Shown: piece after piece, positions 35,862-50,161 of the stretch
How the letters are laid out: each line of letters begins with the position of its first letter
Numbering within the stretch: position 1 is the first letter of the stretch
Assembly: GCA_012274445.1 (NCBI GenBank)
Contig: JAAROD010000080.1
Location: 2,542,001 to 2,606,000 of the forward strand
DNA from: Sclerotiophoma versabilis
Taxonomy: Eukaryota > Ascomycota > Dothideomycetes > Pleosporales > Didymellaceae
DNA length: 64,000 bases
Reading direction: 5' to 3'
The notes under the pieces: generated by a model
Told to the model about the DNA's origin: nothing
What the model saw: the letters and a program-made list of their open reading frames with translations, nothing else
Database searches by the model: none
Translations under genes and position numbers: made by a program

Positions 35862-36434
35862 TGTTATAATCCTGTGCAGATAAAGCAGCATAGTAATTAA
35901 GTAGCTAACTAGAGCTCTTACCTATAAGCTAGGGTAGAGCTAGGAAGAATTTCTCTTTATATAGTTACGTAATATACTTATTAATAAGTATAACACACGT
36001 AACCTACTTATAAATCAGTATTATATATTATTACTTATTAATAAGTAACACTATATATCTTATTAAACTAACTCTAGTTACTTATTAATAAGTATTATAT
36101 ATTATTACTTATTAATAAGCAATGCTATATATCTTATTAGACTAACTCTAGTTGCTTATTAATAAGTATTATCTCCTAGTAAGTATATAGTTAGTTAAAA
36201 TATAACCTTTATAGGTTATATTTAACTTAGTTAATTAAGTTTATCTTTAGAATCTTAACTCTAACTCTTAAGCTAGATAGTCTACTCTATACTACTTATT
36301 ATTATCTTCTATTATTATAGTGTTTTACTAGGCAGTAACCTTAACTCTTATAGACCTTTCTATACTAGTGCTTATCTCTAAGAACTAATATAAATAGTAC
36401 TTATAAGCTTTGCTTAAAAAGTATAACTTTAATA
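35862..36434 (+). repeat. 5' LTR of Gypsy copy 2
   Basis: 573 bp, starting tgttataatcc and ending ctttaata. The right 260 bases match the shared R-U5 part. The left part is a U3 of its own kind, including a 74-bp tandem duplication and five palindromes of the form cttattaataag. Confidence 0.8.
36020..36170. repeat. 74-bp tandem duplication with palindromic cores
   Basis: Palindromes cttattaataag (with one-base variants beside them) occur at 35977, 36034, 36081, 36108 and 36155. The pairs 36034/36108 and 36081/36155 are each 74 bases apart, showing a tandem duplication inside the U3 region. Confidence 0.8.
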
Positions 36435-36452
36435 CTTTAAACACCTCTAAAG

Positions 36453-39400
36453 ATAAGTACTACTTTAGAATTCTGTGCTACCTCTAGTAACTCTAATACG
36501 TTATATAACTATATTAATAATAACCTTAATATAGATAAAGAATTAAATAAAGGTATAATAATATCTATATCTATAAGTATATACCTAGTAGCTAAGCCTA
36601 AGACCTTTAATAGTACTTATAAAAGACTAGAAAACTAGCTTATTAAATTTAACCTCTTCTTTATATTCTAGAAAGAATATATCTCTAAGAAGAAATATAT
36701 AATACTTATCTCTATATTTATAAAGAATTACGTATTTATATAGATTAAACTCTTTATCTAATATTACTATAGAGAAGAAATATCTACTAATATTAATATA
36801 TAGATTAAAGACTTTAACCTATTTAAAAAATAGATACGCTAAGTATTTAAAGTATATAATAAACTAACTATTATATATTATAATATCTAACGCATTAAGT
36901 AAACTATATTAGCTACTAACTATATTACTAAGTTTTAGTAGCTAGCTATATATACTAGCTAGAATAATACTATATTAATAATAATGTTTTAATAAGAATT
37001 AAAACTATAAGTTAAAGAAGAATTAATATAAACTACTACGTCTACTAATAACTTTAACTCTCTAGTTAATATAGTAATTAATATTAATATTAAGCTATAT
37101 AAACTATAATAGAAATTATAAAAGAACCTATAAGTATAAATAATAGCTTATACTACTTACCTACCCCTATACAACCTATAGTATAATAACCTTAACTAAG
37201 AAAACTATAGAGGTAATTACTACTAGCTAAATACTAAACATTAGGTGTATAATAGTACTAGTAGTAGCTACTATAAACTAGAGGCTATAGACCTGCCTAA
37301 TATTAATAAAGGACTAGCACCTAGATAGAACTAGAAAAATAAAGGTAGTAATAGAAAGAATAAGTCTATTATAACTTATTATAGTTATAGTAAGTAAGGC
37401 TACTATACTAAGAATTATTAATCTAAGAATAAAGTATTTTAACAGCTTAATATACTTACCTATAACAATATAAATACTAGTAATAAATAGAAAGTTCTTA
37501 CTAATAATATAGAATGTCTTATAGAAAACTCTAAGACTAAATCTAATAATAATTATATTAAACTATCTAATAAGAATATATAGAATATTTAAAGCTAAGT
37601 ACCTATACTATACTAGAAGTTAGATAAATAGTAGAAGTATCTATAGAACCTAATAAGATAACTATTAATATAGATAGAATAAGTATATAAATAAAAACTA
37701 AAAGTATATAGGTATAAAAGCCTACTATATCTTAGTAACTATATAATACTACTAGATAAGAAGTAAATAGAGGTATTATCTATACCTCTAATACTAAAGA
37801 AAGTTAGTATAATATAGATATGCGCGAATTTAATAAGTATATAGAAGTAGAATTAGTATATTAAGAATTCTAAGATAATAATACTACCTTTTAGGAGAAC
37901 TATAATTAGATTACTAAGAGTATTAATAAAAAGCTATAATAAATAGCAATTTAAACTTATATAGAATAATAATAGGTTAATAACCTAAGTAAATTCTAAT
38001 AGAATTAGTAGAAATATAATTTTAATAAACTTAGTGCTAGTAACTATGCTATATAATAGAAGCTTAAATAATAAGTAAAAAATAACTAAAGTAGAAATAA
38101 GCCTAACTTTAATAAAAACCTAGTATTACTTCTAAACCTATAACTAGAGTATACTTTAGACTACTAAAATCTAAATTATAGAAAGCTATTATAGATAGTA
38201 TGCGTATATAACACCTATTATATATATAAATTAGAGAAACTTAAAAAGAAATAGTTTCTAACTTCTAGTACTATATATAGAAAATAATAGTATAATTATA
38301 AGAATAATATATATAAAATATACTTCTAGAATAAGTATTCTAAGCTATACTTTCTAGGTATAGATAACTATTAGAAAATTATATATATATATAATTAGTA
38401 ATTAATAGCTTCTACTATAACCTATATTAGTAGTATTACTTTAACCTAAACTATAAGCTATATAAAGGTAGTAAGATTATTTATATATTTAGTAATAAGA
38501 AGACTTTTTTAAGTAAGTACTAAAAGAGTACTTTACTAAGTAATTTCTTAATACTATTAGAGATAGCTTACTTATTAGACTACTTATTAAGTTAAATAGA
38601 GTAGTATTATTAGTACTTTTAGACTTAGGAGTATAAATAGACTATATATTCTAGATAGTAATATACTAAGTAGGTTTTATACTATATATAAAGAAATATA
38701 CCTACTTACTCTAAGTAGCTAATAGAAAACTAATACTAGAAGAGCTATATATTATATATAAAGTAGTAGTAGCCTTTCTAGAAATATAAAGATACTATAA
38801 AGAATTAACTTTAAATATTTTTATAAAGGCTATATATAATATTATACTAGAACTTCTTTAGTTATAAAAGTATAATCTAGAAATAAACTAGATATAGAAA
38901 AGACTATTATTAAAGTAATTTAAATATAGTACTAATATATTAAAGCCTATATAGTGTATACTATAGCTAGTAAATAAGAAGAAGATTAATAATATTTCTT
39001 TAATATATAAAACGTGCTAAGATAGAGTAGTTAACTATATAGATAAAGAAAGCCTCTTTATAATAGTTAATAAGAATAAAAGTATACTTTCTAATATACT
39101 AGATATATATAGATAATATAATTAAATATTTAAAGAAGAGTTATTTATAAAAGTGCTACCTAAGTATTAACTTTAGAATTATAAAATTAAACTTAAGAAA
39201 GAGAAGAAACTACTCTTTAGGCCTATATATTAGTTATTTAAGAAATAGCTTAAAATACTATATAAGTATATTAAAGAGAACTTAATAAAGAAGTTTATTA
39301 GAAAATCTAAATCTCTAGTAGAATTCTCTATTCTATTTATACTAAAGAAAGATAGTAAGCTAAGACTTTATATTAACTACTAAAAGTTAAATAATATTAC

Positions 39401-40585
39401 TATTAAGAATCTTTATTTACTACCTAATATATCTAAGTTATAGAACTAGTTATTAGAAATAAAGTTCTTTACTATACTTAACTTATATAAGGTATATAAC
39501 CTTATATATATAAAGAAAGATAAAGAATAAAGAATAGTATTTAGAACCTATTATAGTTACTATAAGTATATAGTTATACTATTTAGGCTAACTAATATAC
39601 TAGTAGTATATTAAGCACTAATTAATAATATACTATAAGTAGACCTAGATATTATAGTAGTAGTATACCTTAATAATATTCTAGTATATAGTAAGATACT
39701 AGAAGAATATAAGGTCTATATATAATAAGTATTAGAATACTTAGTAATAGTAGACTTTAAGCTAAAGCTAAAGAAGTATAAATAGTATAAGGAAGAGGTA
39801 AAGTTTCTTAGCTATATTATTAGAAGATATAGACTTAAAATAAGTAAAAAGAAGATCTAAGTTATAAAGAATTAGCTAATACCTACTATAGTTAAGAGAA
39901 TTTAAGAATTTCTTAGGTTTATTAACTTTAACTAATACTTTATTAAGAACTACTCTATAAAGGCCTTACTACTTATAAGACTTATATAGAAGAATATACT
40001 CTTTAAGTAGAAATAGGTATAAAAAAATACTTTCTAATTACTTAAGTAAGTATATATAGAGCCTCCTATACTAATTATATTTAGAAGTAGTAAACCTACA
40101 CGCTTTAAAATAGATGCCTTAGATTTAGTATTAGGAGCATGTATTACTTAAGAATAAGATAGTTAATAGTACCTAATTACCTACTACTTAAGAAAGTATA
40201 CAGTACTAGAGGAATGCTATAATATATATAATAAAGAGCTTATAGCTATTATTAATATACTATAGTACTAGAGAGTATATATAGAAAGCTGCTTAGAACT
40301 TACTATTTATATAGATTATAAGAACTTAGTATACTTTACTACTACTAAGGTTCTAAACTAATAATAAGTATGCTAGTTAGAAATACTTAGTTAGTATAAG
40401 TTTAAGATCCTATATATACTAAGAAAAGAAAATAGCTAAGTAGATATACTTAGCTAATACTATAACCTTATAAGTAAAAAAATAATTAATAAGTTTACTA
40501 TTCTTAGAGTTAATAAGAATAGTATATTAGGACTATTATAGTAGTATAATTTATTAATATAAGTTTAGTAGAAACAATATATTCT
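36453..40585 (+). pseudogene. RIP-degraded gag and partial pol of Gypsy copy 2
   Basis: It follows the intact gag and pol in order: gag start (ATA for ATG) near 36453, zinc-knuckle region near 37380-37420, protease near 38600, reverse transcriptase near 39360-39700 and RNase H near 40100-40450. Stops are TAA and TAG throughout. Confidence 0.85.
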
Positions 40586-41731
40586 ACTAGCTTATCTAGC
40601 GTATTATCTACGCTTTTTGTAATATCTAGCCCTTTTTTTTTTTTTTTTTTTTTTTTTTCTTTTTTCTTTCCTTCTATTGCCTTCCTAGCCTTACTAGCTA
40701 CTTTTACTAGTTTTTTTTAACTAGTATAATATCTATACCTTTTATAATATCTATACCTTTTTTTTTAGTAGAAAATATATAAACTTAATAAAAGATAATA
40801 TTTAAACTATTTTATTAGTAGAAAAATAGCTAAACTCTTTTCTAAAATAGTAATATCTAAACTTCTTTCTAAATAGAGAATATCTAAGCTTATTAATACT
40901 AGAAGAATTTTTAATCTTTTTTTTTTTATATAGTAACTTTCTATACTTCTTTTTTTAGCTTACTTAGTATTTTCTAAAGTAGAAACTATTAGGCTTTTTA
41001 TTTATAATTACTAGAGTTAGCTTATATTAAAAAATAGTCTATTAAGAATTAAAAGCTAGAATAATTTAACTATACTAAGTAGTAGTAAAACTTATTTCTA
41101 CTTATACTTTACTTAGTTTAAATAATTTACTATTGAATTTTAGATATAAAAAACCTATTCTTTATAAACTTTATTACTTTACTTTTTATTTTTATAAGCT
41201 AAACCTATCTTTATATATATTTCTATTATATAAAGTACTTATACTAACTAGAAAACCTTTTTTCTTTACTATTTAGTTTAATAAGTATATAATAAAAAAA
41301 TAATATTTATAAGAAGTTTAAACCTTTAAAAAGCTAATCTAAAAACTAAAAGAGAATATATAATATATTCTATTTTAATAGAAAGGTATAGTAACTAAAA
41401 GTCTATAGGTAGATCTTTCTCTTCTACTAGACTAATATAGCTAGTAGAGCTAGTATAACTATATTTTTTTTTTTTTTTTTTTTATCTTTATTTTCTAAAC
41501 CTTCTAGATACTCTAGAGTTTCTATACTAAAAAAACTAGAACTAGAACTATTAGTAACTATAGTTAAGATACTAGAAAGAAAATTTACTTATTATCTAGC
41601 TCTAAAATAGTATATATCCTAATAGCTTATATAGAATAATAACTAGAAATTTATAATATCTAGAAACTTTTTTTTTTCTTCTCTCTTCTAAATTTCTAGG
41701 CTATTCTATAGTTTTATTTATTAATTTTTTT

Positions 41732-41774
<43 letters not shown>

Positions 41775-43177
41775 GATATCTAGAAATTTCTAGATATATT
41801 AATTTTTTTAAGTAAATCTAGGAATTTCTAGGTATCTTAATTTTTTTTAGAATATCTAGAAATTTCTAAATACCTTACTTTTTTTTATAATATCTAGAAA
41901 TTTCTACATATTTTAGTTTTTTTTAGAATATCTAGAAATATCTAGATATTTTATTTATTCTTATATTATTTAGAATACTTTAGATTTTCTACTTTAGTTT
42001 CTAAGTATTTACTACTTCTAGCCTATTCTAATAGTATATCTAGAAGAATATCTAGTAGTTAATAATATTTTTTAAATACTTAGTAATTTCTACTAGTTAT
42101 TTTAATATTACTACTACTACTTCTTTTATAGCTACTAGCTATATACTAGAAATTTCTATTACTTATAAACTATTAGAAATCTAAATTCCTAGTATAGTTT
42201 AGGTTTTAACTATTTAGAAATTTAGAATATCTAGAAATTTAAGATGTCTAAAAGTTTAAGATATCTAAAAGCTTTTTTTTCTTCTTTTTACTAAATCTTA
42301 TACTAGATATCTACTAACTACTTATTAGTTTATATACTATATTACTATATACTCTACTTATAAAACCTAGTAGTTTACTATTTCTTAAACTTTAGAATAT
42401 TTTAAAGGCTAGTATATCTATAAAGTTAAGAAATCTAATAGTTATTATTTATAATAAAAATACTAGCTACTATAGCTTTACTAAGTTAATATTTACTATT
42501 TACTATAGTTATAACCTATTACCTATTTATACTATTAAGTACTTTACTATATTTCTAATACTATATACTTTAGTATAACTTATTTTAATATATAAATAGA
42601 TTTTTAAACTATAGTAGTAATAGAATAAAAAGTCTTTCTTACTATAGTAGTAAAGTAAAGTTAAGTTTACTATAAAATAGCTATGTATTTAAAGTAAATT
42701 CTAAGATTATTATAATAATTTTCTTTTATTTAGTTTTAAACTATAGTTTTTTCTTTACTTTATATAGAATTTAAGTCTAGAATAAGTATAAACTAGTTAT
42801 ACCTATAATTTTCTTCTTTTAAATTTAAAAACTTTATTTTTTTCTTACTTTATATAAAATTTAGGCTTAGAAAAAGTATAGAAGTATTATATTTAGAAGA
42901 AGAAATATTCTTTAGTATAGTTTATACTAAGATATCTAGAAGTAATCTATACTTAGAGAAGACTTTTCTATTTAGGTAGCTTTTTTTCTAAAACTAGAAA
43001 TCTTATTATCTAGGCCTAGAGAGAAGCTAGAAAAAAGATTAAAGAAGATTTTAAAAGCTATAAATTAGAAGAATAACCTTAGAAGGCTAACTGTCTTTTA
43101 TTACTAGAAATAAATATACTACTTTATTTAAAAAGAGTTAAGTATACTAAGTCTCTATAGCTTACCTAGAAGAATAT
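40586..43177. other. T-rich, RIP-mutated block without a recognisable element
   Basis: Long T runs (26 T at 40633-40658, 20 T at 41464-41483, 39 T at 41734-41772), a palindromic minisatellite and otherwise TA-rich sequence. I could not read an ancestral frame on either strand. It may be a decayed non-LTR element or non-coding repeat: the T runs could be poly(A) tails of minus-strand retroposons. Confidence 0.45.
41762..41960. repeat. 38-39-bp minisatellite with palindromic core
   Basis: About five head-to-tail units, each a run of 7-10 T followed by a core close to atctagaaatttctagat, which is its own reverse complement. Units differ by a few substitutions. Confidence 0.75.
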
Positions 43178-43629
43178 TATTATAATTCTAAAGAATATAG
43201 TATTAAATATTAAGAATTACTACTCTAGGTGTAGTATAGTTAACCTATATAGGAAAAGGTATTATAAGTAAGTAACTACTAGTATTAGCAGTTAGCACTT
43301 AGCTACTACTAGAGAATAATTACGTAATATAATTAGCCTTAGTATAATTAGAATAGTTTATACTACTAAGTATATTATATCTCTTCTTAGTATATAGTTA
43401 GTAGAAACTTAACTCTTATAGTTTATGTTTAACCTTATTAATTAAGTTTATCTTTAGAATCTTAACCTAACTCTTAAGCTAGATAGTTTACTCTATACTA
43501 CTTATTATTTAATCTATTATTATAGTATTTTACTAGGTAATAACCTACTCTAATCTACTATACACTGTTTATACCTAAGAACTAATAGAATTAGTACTTA
43601 TAGTCTTTAACTAAAGTATAACTTTAATA
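43178..43629 (+). repeat. 5' LTR of Gypsy copy 3
   Basis: 452 bp. R-U5 is shared with the other Gypsy copies; U3 is distinct. It is shorter than the 3' LTR because it lacks the expanded short repeats of the latter. Confidence 0.9.
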
Positions 43630-43646
43630 TTTTAAATACTCTTAAT

Positions 43647-46600
43647 ATAAGTAATATATTAGAAGATTATACTACCTCTAGTAACTTTACTAATATACGC
43701 AACTTAGCTAGCCTTAAGGTTACTAAACTTAACCTTTATAATAGAAACTGTTTTAAGCTTAAAGATTAGCTTCTTTAGTTTAATTTATTCTTTACCTTTT
43801 AAGGTATATCTATTAAGAAAGAAAATAAGGTTAAACTAGCTGTATTATATATGCGTAGCAAAGCCTTTAAGAAGATTTAACTCTTTATTTAGAATAAGAT
43901 AAGTAAGACTACCTTCTTTAAGAATAATATATAGCTTAATAACTTTATAGAATTTAAGACTAAGATCTAATAGATCTTTAGAGTTATTAATAAACTTATT
44001 ATAGCTAAATATAATATCTAGACTATTTAGTAGACTACGTTAGTTATAGACTATACTACTAATTTCTAAGCTATTACTTATAATACTAACTAGAATAACA
44101 CTATACTAATAACTATATTTAGGTAAGGTCTAAAGCCTAAGGTTAAGGAAGAACTTATACGTACTAGCGTAGTAATTAGAAGCCTTAAAGACTTAGAAAA
44201 CAAAGCTATTAATATTAATACTTGTCTCTATAAGCTTTACTTAGAGTTAGAAGAGAATTTATAAGTATAAGTTATAGGTAATATAAATAACTACTTATAA
44301 CTATAAAACTAGTAGTATAATAACAACCTATACTAAGAAAACTAAAGAGAACATAACTACTATTAGCCTAATACTAGTTAATATATCTATAATAATATAT
44401 AGAGTAGATACTTTAGACTAAAGGCTATAGACCTCTTAAACCTTAATAAGAGACTGCTACTAGAATAATAGAATAAGAAAAAGAGTAGTTATAATAAGGA
44501 TAAGTCTAGTATAACTTATTATAGCTATAGTAAGTAGGGCTACTATACTAAGAATTATTAATTAAAGAATAAGGTAGTTTAATAAATAAATATACTTACC
44601 TATAGAGATATAGATACTAGTAATAAATAGAAGATTCTTAATAATAATATAGAACGTTTTATAGAAGACTCTAAGACTAGATTTAATAATAATTATATTA
44701 TACTATCTAATAAGAATATATAAGATGTTTAAAGCTAAGCACTAATACTATACTAGAAGTTAGATAAGTAGTAGAAGTATTTATAGAACCTAATAGGATA
44801 ACTATTAGTATAGATAGGATAAGTATATAAATAAGAACTAAAAGTATATAGGTATAAGCAGCCTATAATATTCTAATAACTATATAATACTACTAGATAA
44901 AAAGTAGATAGAGGTATTACCTATACTTCTAATACTAAAGAAAGTTAGTATAATATAGATATACGTAAATTTAATAAATATACTAAAGCAGAATTAGCAC
45001 GTTAAGAACTCTAAGATAATAATAATACCTTTTAAGTAAACTATAAACAGATTACTAAAAGTATTAATAAGAGACTATAATAAATAGCACTTTAAACTTA
45101 TACAGAATAATAATAGGTTAATAACCTAAATAAGTTCTAATAAGATTAGTAGAAGTATAAGTTTAATAAGCTTAGTACTAGTAACTATACTATATAATAG
45201 GAGCTTAAGTAATAAATAAAAAATAACTAAAGTAGAAATAAACCTAACTTTAATAGAAAGCTAGCGTTATATTTAAACCTATAACTAGACTATACCTTAG
45301 ACTACTAGAATCTAAATTAGAGAAAACTATTATAGATAGTATGTGTATATAACACCTATTATATATATAAATTAGAAAAACTAAAAAAGAAATAGTTTCT
45401 AACTTCTAGTACTATATATAGAAAATAATAGTATAATTATAAGAATAATATATACGAAATACACCTCTAGAATAAGCATTCTAAGCTATATTTTCTAAGT
45501 ATAGATAATTATTAGGTAATTATATATATATAATTAGTTATTAATAGCTTCTACTATAATCTATATTAGTAGTATTACTTTAACCTAAACTATAAGCTAT
45601 ATAAGAGTAGTAAGATTATCTATAGATTTAGTAATAAAGAGACTTTTTTAAGTAAATACTAAAAGAGTGCTCTACTAAGTAATTTCTTAATACTATTAGA
45701 AACAGCTTACTTATTAGACTACCTATTAAGTTAAATAGAGTAGTACTATTAGCACTCTTAGACTTAGGAGTATAGGTAAACTATATATTCTAGATAGTAA
45801 TATATTAAGTAGGTCTTATACTACGTATAAAGAAACACGCCTATTTACTCTAAGTAGCTAATAGAGAATTAATACTAGAAGAGCTATATATTATATATAA
45901 AGTAATAGCAGCCTCTTTAGAGATATAGAGGCACTATAAGAAATTAACTCTAGACGTCTTTATAAAGGCTATATACAATATTATACTAGAACTTCTCTAG
46001 TTATAAAAGTATAATCTAGAGATAGACTAGATATAGAAAAGACTTTTATTAAGATAATATAAATATAGTACTAATATATTAAAGCCTACGCAGCACGCGC
46101 TATAACTAGTAGATAAGAAGAGGATTAATAATATCTTTTTAATATATAAGACGTGCTAAGATAGAGTAGTTAACTGTATAGATAAAAAAAGCTCTTCTAT
46201 AATAGTTAAGAAGAATAAGAATATACCTTCTAGTATACTAGATGTATATAAATAGTATGCCTAGATATTTAAAGAAGAGTTATCTATAAAAGTGCTACCT
46301 AAGTATTAACCTTAAGATTATAAGATTAAACTTAAGAAAGAAAAAGAACTACTCTTTAGGCCTAAATACTAGTTATCTAAGAAAGAGCTTAAGATACTAT
46401 ATAAGTATATTAAAGAGAACCTTATAAAAGAATTTATTAGAAAATCTAAATCTCTAGTAGAATTCTCTATTCTATTTATACTAAAGAAAGACAGTAAGCT
46501 AAGGCTTTATATTAACTACTAGAAGTTAAATAATATTACTATTAAGAATTATTACCTAGTACTTAATATATCTTAGTTATAGGACTAGCTATTAGAAGTA

Positions 46601-49030
46601 AAGTTCTTTACTATACTTAACTTATATAGAGCGTACAACCTTATATATATAAAGAAAGGTAAAGAATAGAAAATAGTATTTAGAACTTATTATAGTTACT
46701 ATAAGTATATAGTTATACTATTTAGGCTAACTAATATACTAGTAGTATATTAAGCACTAATTAATAATATACTATAAGTAGACCTAGATATTATAGTAGT
46801 AGTATACCTTAATAATATTCTAGTATATAGTAAGATACTAGAAGAATATAAGGTCTATATATAATAAGTATTAGAATACTTAGTAATAGTAGACTTTAAG
46901 CTAAAGCTAAAGAAGTATAAATAGTATAAGGAAGAGGTAAAGTTTCTTAGCTATATTATTAGAAGATATAGACTTAAAATAAGTAAAAAGAAGATCTAAG
47001 TTATAAAGAATTAGCTAATACCTACTATAGTTAAGAGAATTTAAGAATTTCTTAGGTTTATTAACTTTAACTAATACTTTATTAAGAACTACTCTATAAA
47101 GGCCTTACTACTTATAAGACTTATATAGAAGAATATACTCTTTAAGTAGAAATAAGTATAAGAGAATACTTTCTAATTACTTAAGTAAGTATGTATAGAG
47201 CCTTCTATACTAATTATATTTAGAAGTAGTAAATCTATATACCTTAAAATAAATACCTTAAATTTAGTATTAAGAGTATATATTACTTAAGAATAATATA
47301 GTTAATAGTACCTAATTACCTACTACTTAAGGAAGTTTATAGTACTAGAAGAATATTATAATATATATAATAAAGAGCTTATAGCTATTATTAATATATT
47401 ATAATAATAGAAAGTATATATAGAAAGCTAATTAGAACTTACTATCTATATAGATTATAAGAACTTAGTATATTTTACTACTACTAAGGTTCTAAACTAA
47501 TAGTAAGTATACTAGTTAGAAATACTTAGTTAGTATAAGTTTAAGATTCTATATATACTAGAAAAAGAAAACAGCAGAGTAGATGTACTTAGCTAATACT
47601 ACAACCTTATAGGTAAAAAAATAATTAATAAGTTTACTATTCTTAGAGTTAATAAGAATAGAACATTAGAACTATCTTAGCAGCTTAATTTAGTAATATA
47701 AGTTTAGCAGAAATAATATATTCTAGAGTAAGTACTAGAAGAACTTTAAGAGAAAGTTATCTTAAGATATTATAATAATACGCTATATAGACACTCTAGT
47801 ATTACTTATACTATAGAACTTATTAAGTAATACTATAAGTTTTCTAATATAAAGAATAAAGTTACTAAGTTTATTAAGAAATATATATAGTACTAATAGA
47901 ATAAGTATAGTATATATACTAAGTATAAGGAAGTATAAGTAATAAAGCTACTTATAGTACTATAGATAAATATTATAATAAACTTTATTACATAGCTACT
48001 ACCTTCTAAGAACATTATTATAGAATATACTTATAACTTAATCTTTATTATAGTAGATTAATTTACTAAGTATGCTAAGATAATACTATTTAGATATAGC
48101 TATACTATATAGAAGCTAGCTATAGTATTTATTAATTAGATTATTTACTACTATAGAAAACCTAAATTAATTATTAGTAATAGAGATAAGATTTTTATAT
48201 TAAACTATTAAACTATAATACTTACTATATTAGGTACTAAGAAGAAGCTGTTTACAGCCTATTATCTATAGATAGATAGATAGATAGAAAGAATAAATTA
48301 GACTATAGAAACGTACCTTTAGATTTATAGTAACTAGGAATAAGATAACTAGGTTTTACTATTACCTATAGTATAGATTATATATAATAATAAGTTATTA
48401 AAAGTAATAGGTATAATGCTATTCTTTATAAACTATAGAAGACACCTAAATCTTTTTACTTAATTTCTTAATTACTATATTTAGACGGAATTAGTAATAG
48501 CTTTAGTAGTTAGACTAAAGGAAGTATACTAGAAATTACTTAAAAACATTATATAAGCTTAAGAATAAGCTATTTTATATATTAACTAGAAATAAAAAAC
48601 AGCACCTTAGCTAAAGAAGAAGAATAAAGTTTATCTTCTTATAAAAAATCTTAGAATATAAAGAGTAATAAAGAAATTAGATAAGGTTAAAGTTAGAATA
48701 TTTTTTATTTCTAAATAAATTAGCCTAGTCAACTATTAACTTAAGCTACCTAAGAATATAAAGATTTATCTAGTATTCTATATCTTACTATTAGAACCTA
48801 CTAACCTAAGAATACTAATCTAGAAAAACTTCTACTACTAAGCTAATAGTAATAATAAGTAGGAAGTTAAAAAAATAATAATATATTAGAAAACTAAGAA
48901 GACTATTTAGTATCTAGTTAAGTAGTTAGAATACCTTAACTTAGAAAATATATAGAAGCTACTTATATACCTTATAAACTGCTAGCTGCTATTAAAGAAA
49001 TATAGAAAGACTAATTAGGTAATACTATAT
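43647..49030 (+). pseudogene. RIP-degraded gag-pol of Gypsy copy 3
   Basis: Aligns along its length with the intact gag-pol: gag start near 43647, zinc-knuckle region near 44520-44560, Cys/His-rich gag tail near 45300-45500, protease near 45745, reverse transcriptase core near 46500-46850, RNase H near 47240-47550, integrase near 47750-48300, and the GPY/F and chromodomain part to about 49015. It is inactivated by TAA and TAG stops. Part of it (about 46730-47150) is identical to Gypsy copy 2. Confidence 0.88.
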
Positions 49031-49039
49031 TAGTTTTTA

Positions 49040-49505
49040 AGAAGTTAAGAGGCTAGTCTTTAAAAGTACTTTAGGTGCTAGGTAATAAGACTAAGTTAAG
49101 GCTACTAGAAGGACTATTAAGTAATATAGTCCTCTTTTCTAACTTCTACTCTATATTACTCTACTCTTCTACTAAAATTACTTCTTCTACTTAATAGTTA
49201 AGTAGATTTATTTATTAATATAACTACTCTTTATATATATATATAACCTATAACTCTTCTAATACCTTTTTAGAGGCCTTAAGTGCTTTATTTTATACTT
49301 CTTAACTTTCTTTTAGTTTTATTTATAACTTCTCTTTCTCTATTATAAGCTACTAGAACTTAGACTGTGTTATATAAATATTATAATATTAACTATACTT
49401 TAAGTATTTACTATACTTTCTAGAATAGATATAAACCTTATATATATATTTATACTTCTTATAGGTTAAATACTTCTTAACTATGGTTTTACTAAAAGAC
49501 TCTAT
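49040..49505 (-). pseudogene. Antisense accessory frame of Gypsy copy 3 (RIP-degraded)
   Basis: On the minus strand, in the position of the intact antisense gene, a frame starts at ATA (for ATG) at 49505 and can be followed for about 75 codons. It is packed with Tyr codons alternating with Lys, as expected if a Cys-rich zinc-binding domain was RIP-mutated (TGC or TGT to TAC or TAT). A Lys/Glu-rich helix-like part with TAA and TAG stops follows; there the frame becomes ambiguous and a frameshift is possible. The end coordinate is approximate. Confidence 0.4.
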
Positions 49506-49647
49506 AAATTTATATAGATAGTAATAATAGGCTATACTTAACTTAGAAGAATATTTAGGTATTATTATAAACTTACTTAATAAATAAAGCAGGGCCTATA
49601 TTATATAAATAAGCTTAAAGAACTAAGCTAAGATAGAAAAGAGATAG

Positions 49648-50156
49648 TATTATAATTCTAAAGAATATAGTATTAAATATTAAGAATTACTACTCTAGGT
49701 GCAGTATAGTTAACCTATATAGGAAAAGGCATTATAAGTAAGTAACTACTAGTAGTAGCAGTTAGCACTTAGCTACTACTAGAAAATAATTACGTAATAT
49801 AATTAGCCTTAGTATAATTAGTATAATTAGTACTTAGAATAATTAGTAATTAGTATAATTAGTAATTAGTATAATTAGAATAGTTTATACTACTAAGTAT
49901 ATTATATCTCTTCTTAGTATATAGTTAGTAGAAACTTAACTCTTATAGTTTATATTTAACTTTATTAATTAAGTTTATCTTTAGAATCTTAACCTAACTC
50001 TTAAGCTAGATAGTCTACTCTATACTACTTATTATTAACTCTATTATTATAGTATTTTACTAGGTAATAAGCTACTCTAATCTACTGCGCGCTATTTATA
50101 CCTAAGAACTAATAGAATTAGTACTTATAGTCTTTAACTAAAGTATGACTTTAATA
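49648..50156 (+). repeat. 3' LTR of Gypsy copy 3
   Basis: 509 bp. It contains extra tandem copies of a taattagtataattag-like unit near 49810-49880 that are absent from the 5' LTR, so the LTRs diverged by repeat expansion as well as by RIP. Confidence 0.9.
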
Positions 50157-50161
50157 AATAT

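Larger units (their letters stand above)
35862..40585 (+). mobile_element. Gypsy chromovirus copy 2, 3'-truncated, RIP-inactivated
   Basis: It has a 5' LTR (35862-36434), then RIP-mutated gag and pol that align with the intact element and with copy 3 up to about 40585, in the linker between RNase H and integrase. There the sequence changes abruptly to a T-rich block. No integrase, chromodomain, antisense frame or 3' LTR follows, so the element is 3'-truncated. Confidence 0.88.
43178..50156 (+). mobile_element. Gypsy chromovirus copy 3, full length, RIP-inactivated
   Basis: 6979 bp with LTRs 43178-43629 and 49648-50156, flanked by the duplication aatat (43173-43177 and 50157-50161). The internal region aligns with the intact element through gag, protease, reverse transcriptase, RNase H, integrase and the chromodomain end, followed by about 620 bp with an antisense frame and a polypurine tract (agatagaaaagagatag) before the 3' LTR. 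All frames carry RIP stops. Confidence 0.93.

Noticed and set aside
36020..36170. Palindromic repeats resembling a CRISPR array
   Set aside because: Eukaryotic setting, only a tandem duplication with no unique spacers, and it lies inside an LTR.
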